Shown: positions 6,661 to 15,650, numbered from the stretch's first letter. The stretch: 64,000 nucleotides of DNA from Thermoleophilales bacterium (GCA_020636895.1 JACJWZ010000001.1:186001-250000); one strand, 5' to 3'. Notes: generated from the sequence alone by a model not told the origin. Translations and numbers: made by a program.

Positions 6661-8112
6661 TCAGGCTGCGGAGGAGACCGAGGGGCTGCCGGCGACGATG
6701 TCGACGAACCGCTCGAGATGGGTCGTCGTCCAGCACTCGAAGGCGCCGTCGACGTAGGGCTCGTAGGCCGACATCACCGAGTCGCCGTAGTTCCAGTAGA
6801 GGCGAGGCTCGGGGTTGAGCCAGAAGATCCGCCCGGCACGTTCGGTGAGCCGCGCGAACGCCGCGGCGTGCGGATCGCGGCCGTTGGTGCGGGCGTCGCC
6901 GAGCACGATCACGGTCGAGCGCGGGTCGAGATCGGCGGAGATCTCCTCGAGGAACTCGAGCCAGACGCGCCCGTAGTCGGTGTAGCCGGAGATGTCGGCG
7001 ACCCCGCCGTCCTTGCTGATGGCCTCCGCGATCTTGCGGAAGTCGCGCTCGCGCTCGAAGGTCTCGGTCACCTCGCTGATCCGCTCGATGAAGACGAAGG
7101 AGCGCAGCTTGCGGAACGAGTCGTGCAGCGCGTGGAGGACGCTGAGGAAGAAGACGCTCGCCGAGGTCACCGACGTCGAGACGTCGCAGAGCACGTAGAT
7201 CTCGGGGCGGCGGGGACGCTTCGGCTTGTAGCGCAGATGCAGCGGCACCCCGCCGGTCTCGAGCGAGGAGCGCATCGTCCGCCGCACGTCGACCACACGG
7301 CCCTTGCGACGCCCGCGCTGGTCCTGCCCCAGCGTCGCGAGGCGGCGCTTGAGCTGCGCAACCGAGCGGTGCACCGCGGCGAGGTCCTGCGTGGGGCTCG
7401 TCGGCAGCGCCCGGTCGAGGTCGGCGAGCGGGCGGGCGGGCGGGAGCTTCCCGGTGCGCTCGATGAGGCCGCGCTCGAGCTCGCGGCGCAGGTGCTGCTC
7501 GAAGCGGCGCACGTCGTCGCGGTCGAGCTCGACCTCCTCGCCGGCGTTGTCGGACGCGTTCGAGCGCGGCGTCAGCCCGAGCGAGCGGCGGATCCGCTGC
7601 ACGTCCACGCCGACGACTCCCGAGCCCTCGCCGCGGCGCCCGAACGCGGCTACGGCGAGGCTCGCGAGGTCGCGCATGCGCCCGTCGTCACCGTCGGCGA
7701 TCGCCTGGCGGATCATCTCCCGGAGCTCGTCGAGGTCGAAGCGGTCCCCGTCGCCGTCGCCCTGATCGCGTTCGCCGGAGCGCCCCTCGCCGCCCTCGGC
7801 GTGGATCACGTCGTCGCCGCCACCGTCCTCGGCCCGCGCGATCGCCTCCAGCTCCGCCGCTCGGAAGAACCAGCGGTCGAAGACGAGCTCGAACAGCCGC
7901 CGGTCCTCCTGCGATTTCGCCAGCGTCGAGGCGAGCGCCTCGCGGAAGTCCTCGCGCTCGGTCCAGGGAATGACGTCGAGGGCGGCGAAGGCGTCGAGGA
8001 TCTCCGCCGTCCCGACCTGCATGCCCTCGGCGCGGAGCTCCTCGCAGAAGGAGATGAGCTGGGGGGCGAACCCGCTCGGGCGAGGGTGCTCGGCTGCGGG
8101 ACCGGGGCTCAC
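6661..8112 (-). CDS. VWA domain protein, CoxE-like, partner of MoxR ATPase
   Basis: The 483-residue protein has a helical N-terminal region, an acidic low-complexity linker around residues 98-125, and a C-terminal von Willebrand A domain. The metal-ion-dependent adhesion site is seen as DVSTSV, with supporting SGYTDYG and VLGDARTN motifs. CoxE-type proteins work with MoxR AAA ATPases in maturing or remodelling enzyme complexes, for example inserting cofactors into molybdenum enzymes. Its GTG start (8112) lies 13 bases after the MoxR gene stop, so the two form an operon. No molybdoenzyme gene lies nearby, so the client is unknown. Confidence 0.85.
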   Translation of the reverse strand: MSPGPAAEHPRPSGFAPQLISFCEELRAEGMQVGTAEILDAFAALDVIPWTEREDFREALASTLAKSQEDRRLFELVFDRWFFRAAELEAIARAEDGGGDDVIHAEGGEGRSGERDQGDGDGDRFDLDELREMIRQAIADGDDGRMRDLASLAVAAFGRRGEGSGVVGVDVQRIRRSLGLTPRSNASDNAGEEVELDRDDVRRFEQHLRRELERGLIERTGKLPPARPLADLDRALPTSPTQDLAAVHRSVAQLKRRLATLGQDQRGRRKGRVVDVRRTMRSSLETGGVPLHLRYKPKRPRRPEIYVLCDVSTSVTSASVFFLSVLHALHDSFRKLRSFVFIERISEVTETFERERDFRKIAEAISKDGGVADISGYTDYGRVWLEFLEEISADLDPRSTVIVLGDARTNGRDPHAAAFARLTERAGRIFWLNPEPRLYWNYGDSVMSAYEPYVDGAFECWTTTHLERFVDIVAGSPSVSSAA

Positions 8113-8125
8113 CGTCCGTGTGCCC

Positions 8126-9067
8126 TCAGGAGCCGGCGGTCGAGATCCCGCCGCCGAGGCGCATCCCGACCCGCTCGGCGACGAGGTCGAGGTCGGTGCG
8201 GTGCTTGACGATGATGCTCATCGTCCGGGTGAAGGTCTTGGCGTCGATGTCGTCTGCGCCGAGCAGCAGCAGCGCCCGCGCCCAGTCGATCGACTCGGCG
8301 ATCGACGGCGGCTTCTTCAGGTCGAGCTCGCGAACCATGCCGACGACCTCGACGAGACGCCGCGCCAGCCGCTCGTCGATGCCGGGCTCGTGCAGGCGGA
8401 TGATCTCGACCTCGCGCTCGACGTCGGGGTAGTCGAGCCACAGGTACAGGCACCGGCGCTTCAGCGCCTCGGTGAGCTCGCGGGAGTTGTTCGAGGTGAG
8501 CAGGACGATCGGCATCGTCGTCGCCTCGACGACACCGAGCTCGGGGATCGAGATCTGGAAGTCGGAGAGGACCTCGAGCAGCATCGCCTCGAACTCCTGG
8601 TCGGTCTTGTCGATCTCGTCGATCAGCAGGACGACCGGCTCGGCGGAAGCGATCGCGGTCAGCAGCGGCCTCGTGAGCAGGAATTCCTCGGCGAAGATGT
8701 CGTCCATGACGGCCTCGGCCTCGCCGGCGTCGTCGCCGCCCGCGCCCTCGGCCTGGATGCGCAGGAGCTGCTTGCGGTAGTTCCACTCGTAGAGCGCCTT
8801 CGCCTCGTCGAGTCCCTCGTAGCACTGCAGGCGCACGAGCTCGCGGCCGGTGGCGCGGGAGAGCGCCTTCGCGAGCTCGGTCTTGCCGACCCCCGCGGGC
8901 CCTTCGACGAGCACGGGTTTGCCGAGGCGCTGGGCGAGCAGCGAGACGAGCGCGGCGGGCTCGTCGGCGAGGTAGCCGGCTCCTTCGAGCGCGGCCTTGG
9001 AGTCCTCGACCGAAAGCGGGCCGGACTCCTGGGGACCCGTCTCAGCGGGCTGCGGCGCGTCGTACAT
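8126..9067 (-). CDS. MoxR-family AAA+ ATPase
   Basis: The 313-residue protein has Walker A GPAGVGKTE, Walker B VLLIDEIDK, sensor-1 LTSNNSRELTEA and an arginine-finger region LKRRCLY. MoxR ATPases act as chaperones together with VWA proteins such as the downstream CoxE-like product. The start ATG at 9067 is preceded by a -10-like TATCAT 10 bases upstream and no Shine-Dalgarno sequence. The frame continues open far upstream only because it is antisense to the coiled-coil gene. The -10 overlaps that of the divergent small membrane protein gene. Confidence 0.88.
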   Translation of the reverse strand: MYDAPQPAETGPQESGPLSVEDSKAALEGAGYLADEPAALVSLLAQRLGKPVLVEGPAGVGKTELAKALSRATGRELVRLQCYEGLDEAKALYEWNYRKQLLRIQAEGAGGDDAGEAEAVMDDIFAEEFLLTRPLLTAIASAEPVVLLIDEIDKTDQEFEAMLLEVLSDFQISIPELGVVEATTMPIVLLTSNNSRELTEALKRRCLYLWLDYPDVEREVEIIRLHEPGIDERLARRLVEVVGMVRELDLKKPPSIAESIDWARALLLLGADDIDAKTFTRTMSIIVKHRTDLDLVAERVGMRLGGGISTAGS

Positions 9068-9077
9068 CGCCGGGCTG

Positions 9078-9085
9078 ATGATAAT
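9078..9085. promoter_or_regulatory. Overlapping divergent -10 elements
   Basis: ATGATAAT reads as TATCAT (9078-9083) on the minus strand, 10 bases before the MoxR ATG, and as GATAAT (9080-9085) on the plus strand, 6 bases before the GTG at 9092. Both predicted transcripts are leaderless or nearly so, and two polymerases could not occupy the site together. Confidence 0.5.
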
Positions 9086-9091
9086 GCCGGG

Positions 9092-9301
9092 GTGCTGAGC
9101 GCCACCTTCCTCGGGCTGCCCGACGAAGCGGGCCCCTACGCACTCGTGATCGGGCTGGGGTTCGTCGTCGGCATCTACGCGCACGCGGCGAAGATGCCGC
9201 GGCTGCTCGCCGTCGCGATCTTCGTCGTGGTCGTCGCCTCCATGGTCGCGATCCTCGTCTCCTTCTCCTACGACGGATCCGCCCCGCGGGTGAAGCCGTG
9301 A
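9092..9301 (+). CDS. Small two-span membrane protein
   Basis: The 69-residue product begins at the GTG at 9092, 6 bases after a GATAAT -10 element. It has two hydrophobic segments (about residues 14-29 and 38-56) separated by AHAAKMPR, and a short polar tail. It has no domain I recognise. Support is the promoter spacing, the hairpin-like two-span topology and position between two real genes. It ends 19 bases before the coiled-coil gene. Confidence 0.6.
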   Translation: MLSATFLGLPDEAGPYALVIGLGFVVGIYAHAAKMPRLLAVAIFVVVVASMVAILVSFSYDGSAPRVKP

Positions 9302-9307
9302 TGCGGG

Positions 9308-9313
9308 TAGTCT
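9308..9313 (+). promoter_or_regulatory. -10 element TAGTCT before the coiled-coil gene
   Basis: TAGTCT ends 7 bases before the TTG at 9321, matching the leaderless spacing seen elsewhere in the window. Confidence 0.4.
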
Positions 9314-9320
9314 CGCCCCC

Positions 9321-10427
9321 TTGGGCGAGGAGCTAGACGACGTGGCCGAGGAGCGCAGCGAGACCCTTCCCGAGGAGTGGCAGCGGGCCCGTGAGGAGGC
9401 CGAGGGCGTCGGCGCCGAGATCGAGGAGGCGCGCAGCGAGAGCGTGGCGACGCTGGCCGAGGACGTCCGCGGCCTCGCGGAGGAGGCGCGCGCGTCGGCG
9501 CTGCGCGCATCGGACGCGGAGGCGCTCGCCCGCCGCGCCGTCGCCGAGCGGGCGGCGGCGCTCGCGAAGGTGGAGGACGCCGAGCGCGCCGTCGCTGCCG
9601 CCGAGGAGAACGCGGCGAACGCGGAGCGGCGCGCGGACGAGCGGCTCGAGGTCCGCCTCGCCGAGGCGCAGGGCCGGATCCGCACCAAGGCGGAGGAGCG
9701 GATGCGCGAGGTCCACGCGAAGATGCGTGAGCAGGCGATGGAGCGGATCAAGTCCGAGGTCCGGACCCGCCAGGCCGCCCTCGAGGAGCAGTACGCGGTC
9801 AAGCACCGCAAGGCCGACGTCGACATCGAGGCGCGCCGGCGCGAGCTCGAGGACGGGGTCGAGAACCGCGTCCGCGAGCTCGACGCGCGGATCGCCGCGC
9901 GCGAGGATCGCTTTGAGGAAGAGCTCGAGCGTGTGCGCGAGGACGGGCGCATCGCGCTCGCCAAGGAGCGCAAGGCCCGTGATGAGGCCGAAGCCGCCCT
10001 CGCCGATACCGAGGCACGGCTGAACCGCCTCGCCGACAAGGTCGCCGCCGAGGCCGAGGAGCGGGCCCGGCTCGAGGCCGAGGAGCGGCTCGTCGAGGAG
10101 GCCAAGGAGCGCGAGGCGGAGGCCGCCGAAGCCGCGCAAGCTGCGGACGCAGAGGCCGAGGAGCGGGCGCAGGAGGAGATGCGCAAGCGGCTCGACGAGG
10201 AGGCGGCGCGGCTGCGCGACCAGGCCGCCGAGGAGGCCGCCGCCGCTGCGCGCGACGTCGAGCAGCGGGTCCGCGAGGAGTTCGAGCGCGAGGCGGAGCG
10301 CCGCGAGCAGCAGCGCCTCGACGAGGACCGCCGCCGCCGCGAGGCGCTCGAGGAGGAGCTCCGCAGCCGGGCCGAGGCCGAGGCCGCGGAGGCCGCCGAG
10401 CGCGCCCGCCGCGAGGCGCTCGGTTAG
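9321..10427 (+). CDS. Long alpha-helical coiled-coil protein
   Basis: The 368-residue protein is almost entirely Ala, Glu and Arg with heptad spacing and no Pro or Gly breaks, so it should form one very long cytosolic coiled coil. There is no signal peptide or membrane segment. It resembles the helical part of SMC, DivIVA or ATP-synthase b-type proteins only in composition, so I assign no function. The TTG at 9321 is chosen because of the promoter 7 bases upstream; a GTG at 9342 is an alternative. Low sequence complexity makes homology searches unreliable here. Confidence 0.65.
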   Translation: MGEELDDVAEERSETLPEEWQRAREEAEGVGAEIEEARSESVATLAEDVRGLAEEARASALRASDAEALARRAVAERAAALAKVEDAERAVAAAEENAANAERRADERLEVRLAEAQGRIRTKAEERMREVHAKMREQAMERIKSEVRTRQAALEEQYAVKHRKADVDIEARRRELEDGVENRVRELDARIAAREDRFEEELERVREDGRIALAKERKARDEAEAALADTEARLNRLADKVAAEAEERARLEAEERLVEEAKEREAEAAEAAQAADAEAEERAQEEMRKRLDEEAARLRDQAAEEAAAAARDVEQRVREEFEREAERREQQRLDEDRRRREALEEELRSRAEAEAAEAAERARREALG

Positions 10428-10450
10428 TCGCCGTCCCCGCGACCCGGCGA

Positions 10451-10456
10451 TAGGCT
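10451..10456 (+). promoter_or_regulatory. -10 element TAGGCT for the hut operon
   Basis: TAGGCT predicts a transcript start near 10463 and a leader of about 38 nt before hutH. The leader contains GGAGAGAGG and a 10-codon frame from TTG 10472 whose TGA (10502-10504) overlaps the hutH TTG (10501) as TTGA. Confidence 0.45.
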
Positions 10457-10500
10457 GGCCTCGGAGAGAGGTTGAGCGGCGGCGAACGGACACCAGCGAG

Positions 10501-12063
10501 TTGACGACGATCGCCGGCGTCGCGCTCGGGCCCCACGGCGCTGATGCGGCCGACGTCGTCGCCGTCGCTCGCCACCGCGCCACCGTCCGGCTCACCGAGG
10601 AGGCGCGGGCCGCGATGGAGGAGACGGCCGCGGTCGTCGCCCAGCTCGCGGCCTCCGACTCGCCCGCCTACGGCATCTCGACCGGCTTCGGCTCGCTCGC
10701 TCACACACCGATCCCGGAGGCCCGCCGGACGGAGCTGCAGCGGGCTCTGATCCGCTCCCACGCGGCCGGGATGGGGCCGCCGGTCGAGCGCGAGGTGGTG
10801 CGGGCGATGCTCTTCCTGCGCGCCCGCTCGCTGGCCATGGGCCGCTCCGGCGCTCGTCCGCTGCTCGCCGAGACGATGCTCGCGATGCTCGCCGCCGACA
10901 TCGACCCGGTCGTCCCCGAGCATGGGTCGCTGGGCGCCAGCGGCGACCTCGCCCCACTCGCCGCCTGCGCGCTGGCGATGCTCGGCGAGGGGGAGGTGCT
11001 CGGGGCCGACGCGCCCGACGGCTCCCCGGGTGCACCCGTGCCCGCAGCCGTGGCGCTCGCCGCAGCCGGCATCGAATCGCCGACGCTCGGCCCCAAGGAG
11101 GGGCTCGCGCTGATCAACGGCACAGACGGGATCCTCGGGATGCTCGTGCTCGCCCTGGCCGACCTGCGCGATCTACTCAAGGTCGCCGACGTCGCCGCCG
11201 CAGTCACCACCGAGGCGCTCCTCGGCACCGACCGCACCTTCGACGCCGACCTCGTCGCGCTGCGCCCGCAGCCGGGCCAGGCCGTCAGCGCCGCGAACCT
11301 GCGCGCGCTGCTCAGCGGCTCGGAGATCGTCGCCAGCCATCGCCACGGCGACCCTCGGGTGCAGGACGCCTACTCGATCCGCTGCTCGCCTCAGGTCCAC
11401 GGCGCCGCCCGCGACACGGTCGTCAACGCCACCGTCACGGCCGAGTACGAACTGCGCTCGGCGATCGACAACCCGATGGTCCTGCCCGATGGGCGCGTCG
11501 AGTCGTGCGGCAACTTCCATGGCGCTCCCGTCGCCTTCGCGTGCGACTTCCTCGCGATCGCCGCCGCCGAGACGGGGGCGATCGCCGAGCGCCGCACCGA
11601 CCGGCTGCTCGACAAGACCCGCTCCCACGGCCTGCCTCCGTTCCTCGCGCCCGACGCCGGCGTCGACTCCGGGCTCATGATCGCCCAGTACACGCAGGCG
11701 GCGATGGTCGCCGAGAACCGCCGCCTCGCCGCTCCGGCCAGCGTCGACTCGCTACCGACGAGCGCGATGCAGGAGGACCACGTCTCGATGGGCTGGGGAG
11801 CCGCCCGCAAGCTCCGCGCCTCCGTCGACAACCTGCGCCGCATTCTCGCCGTCGAGCTGAGCTGCGGCTGTCGGGCCCTGGATCTGCGCGAGCCTCTCAG
11901 GCCCGCCCCCGGCACGGCCGCCGCCCGGGCTGTCGTCGCTGCCGGGGTCCCCGGCCCGGGTCCCGACCGCTGGCTCGCGCCCGAGCTCGCGGCGGTCGAG
12001 GAGATGCTGCGATCGGGTGCAGTGACCACGGCCGTCGAGGCCGAGATCGGAGGGTTGAGCTAG
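10501..12063 (+). CDS. hutH: Histidine ammonia-lyase
   Basis: The 520-residue enzyme deaminates L-histidine to urocanate, the first step of histidine breakdown. The Ala-Ser-Gly triad that cyclises to the MIO electrophile is at 146-148 in GSLGASGDLAPL. Other family marks are YGISTGFGSLA near the N-terminus, the catalytic YSIRCSPQVHGA segment and MQEDHVSMG. The only in-frame start before the conserved N-terminus is the TTG at 10501; no Shine-Dalgarno sequence precedes it. It is the first gene of hutH-hutU-def-hutF-hutI, and its TAG abuts the next ATG. Confidence 0.93.
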   Translation: MTTIAGVALGPHGADAADVVAVARHRATVRLTEEARAAMEETAAVVAQLAASDSPAYGISTGFGSLAHTPIPEARRTELQRALIRSHAAGMGPPVEREVVRAMLFLRARSLAMGRSGARPLLAETMLAMLAADIDPVVPEHGSLGASGDLAPLAACALAMLGEGEVLGADAPDGSPGAPVPAAVALAAAGIESPTLGPKEGLALINGTDGILGMLVLALADLRDLLKVADVAAAVTTEALLGTDRTFDADLVALRPQPGQAVSAANLRALLSGSEIVASHRHGDPRVQDAYSIRCSPQVHGAARDTVVNATVTAEYELRSAIDNPMVLPDGRVESCGNFHGAPVAFACDFLAIAAAETGAIAERRTDRLLDKTRSHGLPPFLAPDAGVDSGLMIAQYTQAAMVAENRRLAAPASVDSLPTSAMQEDHVSMGWGAARKLRASVDNLRRILAVELSCGCRALDLREPLRPAPGTAAARAVVAAGVPGPGPDRWLAPELAAVEEMLRSGAVTTAVEAEIGGLS

Positions 12064-13743
12064 ATGACCGGGATCTCAGGACCACGCGAGGTGCGCGCAC
12101 CTCATGGGACCGAGCTGAGCTGCAAGGGCTGGCAACAGGAGGCCGTCCTGCGGATGCTGATGAACAACCTCGACCCCGACGTCGCCGAGCGTCCGGACGA
12201 CCTCGTCGTCTACGGCGGGACGGGGCGGGCGGCGCGCTCCTGGGACGCCTTCGACGCGATCGTCCGTGAGCTGCGCGACCTCGACGACGACGAGACTCTG
12301 CTCGTGCAGTCGGGCAAGCCGGTGGGCCGCTTCCGCACCCATGAATGGGCACCCCGCGTGCTGATCGCCAACTCCAATCTCGTCGGCGAGTGGGCCAACT
12401 GGGACGAGTTCCGCCGCCTCGAGGCCGAGGGACTGACGATGTACGGGCAGATGACCGCGGGCTCGTGGATCTACATCGGCTCCCAGGGGATCGTGCAGGG
12501 GACCTATGAGTGCTTCGCCGAGATCGCCCGCCGCCGCTTCGGCGGCTCGCTCGCGGGGACGATCACGCTGACCGCGGGTCTCGGGGGGATGGGCGGCGCT
12601 CAGCCGCTCGCCGTGACCATGAACGACGGCGTCGCCCTCTGCATCGAGATCGACCCGGAGCGGATCGAGCGCCGGCTCGAGACCCGCTACCTGGATGAAT
12701 GCGCGGACGACCTCGCGGATGCCATCGATCGCTGCCACGACTACAAGGCGCAGAAGCGGGCGGTCAGCGTCGGGCTCGTCGGCAACGCGGCCGAGATCCT
12801 GCCGGAGCTGCTCGATCGCGGCTTCGACGCCGACGTCGTAACCGACCAGACCAGCGCCCACGATCCGCTCGTCGGCTACATCCCGAGCGGGCTCTCGCTG
12901 CAGGAGGCCGACGCGCTGCGCGAGTCCGACCCCGAGGAGTACATCCGCCGCGCTCGCGTCTCCTGCGCCGCGCACTGCTTCGCGATGGTCGGTTTCAAGG
13001 ACGCCGGCGCCGAGGTCTTCGACTACGGCAACAGCCTCCGCCGTGAGGCCGAGCTCGGCGGCTTCGAGCGCGCCTTCGACTACCCGGGCTTCGTCCCCGC
13101 CTACATCCGGCCTCTGTTCTGCGAAGGCAAGGGGCCGTTCCGCTGGGCGGCGCTCTCAGGCGATCCGGCCGACATCGCCGCCACCGATCGCGCCGTGCTC
13201 GAGGAGTTCCCCGAGGACGAGGCGCTCGGCCGCTGGATCCGGATGGCGGGAGAGCGGATCGCGTTCCAAGGCCTGCCGGCGCGGATCTGCTGGCTCGGCT
13301 ACGGCGAGCGCCGTCGCCTCGGGCTGCGCTTCAACGAGATGGTCGCGAGCGGCGAGATCAGCGCCCCGATCGTGATCGGACGCGACCACCTCGACTCCGG
13401 CTCGGTCGCCTCTCCCTACCGCGAGACCGAGGCGATGCAGGACGGCTCCGACGCGATCGCCGATTGGCCCCTGCTCAACGGCCTGGTCAACACGTCCTCG
13501 GGCGCGACCTGGGTCAGCATCCACCACGGCGGCGGCGTCGGGATCGGGCGTTCGATCCACGCGGGGATGGTCGTGGTGGCGGATGGCAGCGACCTGGCCG
13601 CGACCAAGCTCGACCGGGTGCTCACCGCCGACCCCGGGATGGGCGTCATCCGCCACGCCGACGCCGGCTACGAGCGGGCGCTCGAGGTCGCCTCCGAGCG
13701 CGGCGTGCGCGTGCCGATGGCGCCTGCGCCGGACGCGAGGTAG
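12064..13743 (+). CDS. hutU: Urocanate hydratase
   Basis: The 559-residue protein converts urocanate to imidazolonepropionate using tightly bound NAD+ as an electrophile. Typical motifs are KGWQQEAVLRMLMNNLDP at the N-terminus, YGGTGRAARSW, the NAD-binding TAGLGGMGGAQPLA loop and the ICWLGYGER segment with the conserved cysteine. Full family length. The ATG follows the hutH stop directly (TAGATG), so translation is probably coupled, and its own stop abuts the deformylase start in the same way. Confidence 0.95.
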   Translation: MTGISGPREVRAPHGTELSCKGWQQEAVLRMLMNNLDPDVAERPDDLVVYGGTGRAARSWDAFDAIVRELRDLDDDETLLVQSGKPVGRFRTHEWAPRVLIANSNLVGEWANWDEFRRLEAEGLTMYGQMTAGSWIYIGSQGIVQGTYECFAEIARRRFGGSLAGTITLTAGLGGMGGAQPLAVTMNDGVALCIEIDPERIERRLETRYLDECADDLADAIDRCHDYKAQKRAVSVGLVGNAAEILPELLDRGFDADVVTDQTSAHDPLVGYIPSGLSLQEADALRESDPEEYIRRARVSCAAHCFAMVGFKDAGAEVFDYGNSLRREAELGGFERAFDYPGFVPAYIRPLFCEGKGPFRWAALSGDPADIAATDRAVLEEFPEDEALGRWIRMAGERIAFQGLPARICWLGYGERRRLGLRFNEMVASGEISAPIVIGRDHLDSGSVASPYRETEAMQDGSDAIADWPLLNGLVNTSSGATWVSIHHGGGVGIGRSIHAGMVVVADGSDLAATKLDRVLTADPGMGVIRHADAGYERALEVASERGVRVPMAPAPDAR

Positions 13744-14319
13744 ATGGCCGTCCTCGACATCGTCGAAGTCGGGAACCCGGTGCTTCGGGCGCGGGCCCGA
13801 AAGGTTTCCCCGGAGGAGCTCGCGACGCCCGAGTCGCAGCGGTTGATCGACGACATGATCGAGACGATGCGCGCGGCTGGGGGAGCGGGCATCGCCGCCA
13901 ACCAGGTGGGGGAGACGGTGCGGATCGCGATCGCCGAGGTCGGCGACAACCCGCGCTACCCCTACAAGCCGCCGATCCCGCTGACGGTCTTCGTCAACCC
14001 CGAGATCGCGGTGCTCGACAACGCGACCGAGACGCTCAACGAGGGTTGCCTCTCGGTGCCGAACATGCGCGGGGAGCTCGAGCGTCACATGCGCATCCGG
14101 GTGACGTACCTCGACCGCGAGGGCGTCGAGCACGTCGAGGAGAAGCACGGCCTGACCGCCGGGACCTTCCAGCACGAAGTCGACCACCTCGACGGTGTCC
14201 TCTTCCTCGATCGGGTCACCGACCCGACGACGCTGACGACGTGGGCCGAGTTCGAGAGGCGCGGACTCGAGGAGTTCGCCGCCAGGGCGGCCGAGATCAC
14301 CGCGCGGTACGGGTCGTGA
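13744..14319 (+). CDS. def: Peptide deformylase-family metallohydrolase inside the hut operon
   Basis: The 191-residue protein has all three peptide deformylase motifs: GAGIAANQVG, EGCLS (metal ligand Cys102) and QHEVDHLDG (His144, His148 as ligands, Glu145 as catalytic base). Housekeeping deformylase removes the formyl group from nascent proteins and usually sits beside fmt. Here the gene is locked between hutU (abutting TAGATG) and hutF (GTGA overlap). The pathway made by this operon yields N-formylglutamate through HutF, and no HutG-type N-formylglutamate deformylase gene is present in the operon. A role in cleaving N-formylglutamate is therefore a reasonable inference, not shown by the sequence. 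The C-terminal tail is helical and longer than in minimal deformylases. Confidence 0.88.
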   Translation: MAVLDIVEVGNPVLRARARKVSPEELATPESQRLIDDMIETMRAAGGAGIAANQVGETVRIAIAEVGDNPRYPYKPPIPLTVFVNPEIAVLDNATETLNEGCLSVPNMRGELERHMRIRVTYLDREGVEHVEEKHGLTAGTFQHEVDHLDGVLFLDRVTDPTTLTTWAEFERRGLEEFAARAAEITARYGS

Positions 14320-15650
14320 GGGGGGTGCAGCGATACTGGTGCGAGCGCGCCTGGCTCGGCGGGGAGGAGGCCGAGGCCGGCGTCGTGGTCTCCGTGGAGG
14401 CGGACCGGATCGCCGCGGTGGAGCGCGGCCACGCCGCACCGCCCGCCGGTGCCACACGGCTGGAGGGCGTGGTCGTGCCCGGCTTCGCCAATGCTCATTC
14501 CCACGCCTTCCACCGGGCGCTCCGCGGCCGCACCCAGCGTGGGCGCGGCAGCTTCTGGAGCTGGCGCGAGCGCATGTACGAGGTCGCGGCCGCGCTCGAC
14601 CCCGAGGGCTACCACCGCCTCGCCCGCGCCGTCCTCGCCGAGATGGCCCTCGCCGGGATCACCGCCGTCGGTGAGTTCCACTATCTGCACCACGGGCCGG
14701 GTGGCGTCCCCTATGACGACCCGAACGCGATGGGGGAGGCCCTGCTCGCCGCCGCCTCGGAGGCGGGGATCAGGATCACGCTGCTCGACACCTGCTACCT
14801 GCACGGCGGCATCGGCGAGGGGCCGAACGAGACCCAGCGCCGCTTCAGCGACGGCGACGCCGAGCGTTGGGGAGAGCGGGCCGCGGCGCTGGCCGCCACC
14901 GCCGGAGCCCGGATCGGCGCCGCCGTCCACAGCGTCCGCGCGGTCGAACCGGAGGCGATCGCCGTGGTCGCCGCATGGGCCGCCGACCGCGACTGTCCGC
15001 TGCACGCCCACCTCTCCGAGCAGCCCGCCGAGAACGAGGCGTGCGAGGCGGCCTTCGGGGTCTCCCCGACCCAGCTGCTCGCCGACAACGGCGCCCTCGG
15101 TCCGGGCTTCACCGCCGTCCACGCGACGCACCTGAGCGACGAGGACGTCGGCCTCCTCGGCGGCGCCCGGTGCTGCTGCTGCATGTGCCCGACGACCGAG
15201 CGCGACCTCGCTGATGGGGTCGGTCGCGCCCGCGACCTGCTCGACGCCGGTGCGTCCATGTCGCTGGGCTCCGACTCCCACGCGGTCATCGACATGCTCG
15301 AGGAGGCCCGAGCTGTCGAGCTCGATGAGCGGCTCGCGACCAACGAGCGCGGCCGCCACGAGGCGCCCGCTCTGCTCGAGGCCGCGACTTCGGCCGGCCA
15401 CGCCTCGATCGGCTGGCCCGAGGCGGGGAGGATCGAGCCCGGAGCGATCGCGGACCTCGTTTCGATCCGACTCGACTCGGTGCGGACGGCCGGCGCCGCC
15501 GACGGCATCGACGCTGCCGTCTTCGCCGCGACCGCCGCCGACATCGACACGGTCGTCTCCTCGGGCGAGATCATCGTCGCGGGCGGGCGCCACCGGGATG
15601 TCGACGTCCCCGCGGAGCTGTCCGCCGCGATCGCTGAGGTGACGGCCTAG
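14316..15650 (+). CDS. hutF: Formimidoylglutamate deiminase
   Basis: The 444-residue amidohydrolase converts N-formimino-L-glutamate to N-formyl-L-glutamate and ammonia. The metal ligands are seen in the N-terminal HSHAFHRAL motif, later in AHLSEQ and in the LGSDSH segment. CPTTERDLADG is characteristic of HutF. The GTG at 14316 overlaps the deformylase TGA by 4 bases; a GTG three codons later (14325) is the alternative. The frame is open far upstream only as a shadow of hutU. Downstream, its TAG abuts the hutI ATG. Confidence 0.92.
   Translation: MRGVQRYWCERAWLGGEEAEAGVVVSVEADRIAAVERGHAAPPAGATRLEGVVVPGFANAHSHAFHRALRGRTQRGRGSFWSWRERMYEVAAALDPEGYHRLARAVLAEMALAGITAVGEFHYLHHGPGGVPYDDPNAMGEALLAAASEAGIRITLLDTCYLHGGIGEGPNETQRRFSDGDAERWGERAAALAATAGARIGAAVHSVRAVEPEAIAVVAAWAADRDCPLHAHLSEQPAENEACEAAFGVSPTQLLADNGALGPGFTAVHATHLSDEDVGLLGGARCCCCMCPTTERDLADGVGRARDLLDAGASMSLGSDSHAVIDMLEEARAVELDERLATNERGRHEAPALLEAATSAGHASIGWPEAGRIEPGAIADLVSIRLDSVRTAGAADGIDAAVFAATAADIDTVVSSGEIIVAGGRHRDVDVPAELSAAIAEVTA

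Noticed and set aside
5905..8208. Very long plus-strand open frame opposite thiZ and the VWA gene
   Set aside because: Composition is the antisense image of two recognised genes (Arg/Glu/Val/Asp-rich, no motifs). High GC makes such frames common.
9068..10186. Upstream extension of the MoxR frame into Ser/Arg/Ala-rich sequence
   Set aside because: It is antisense to the coiled-coil gene and has no similarity to MoxR N-termini; the ATG at 9067 is the natural start.
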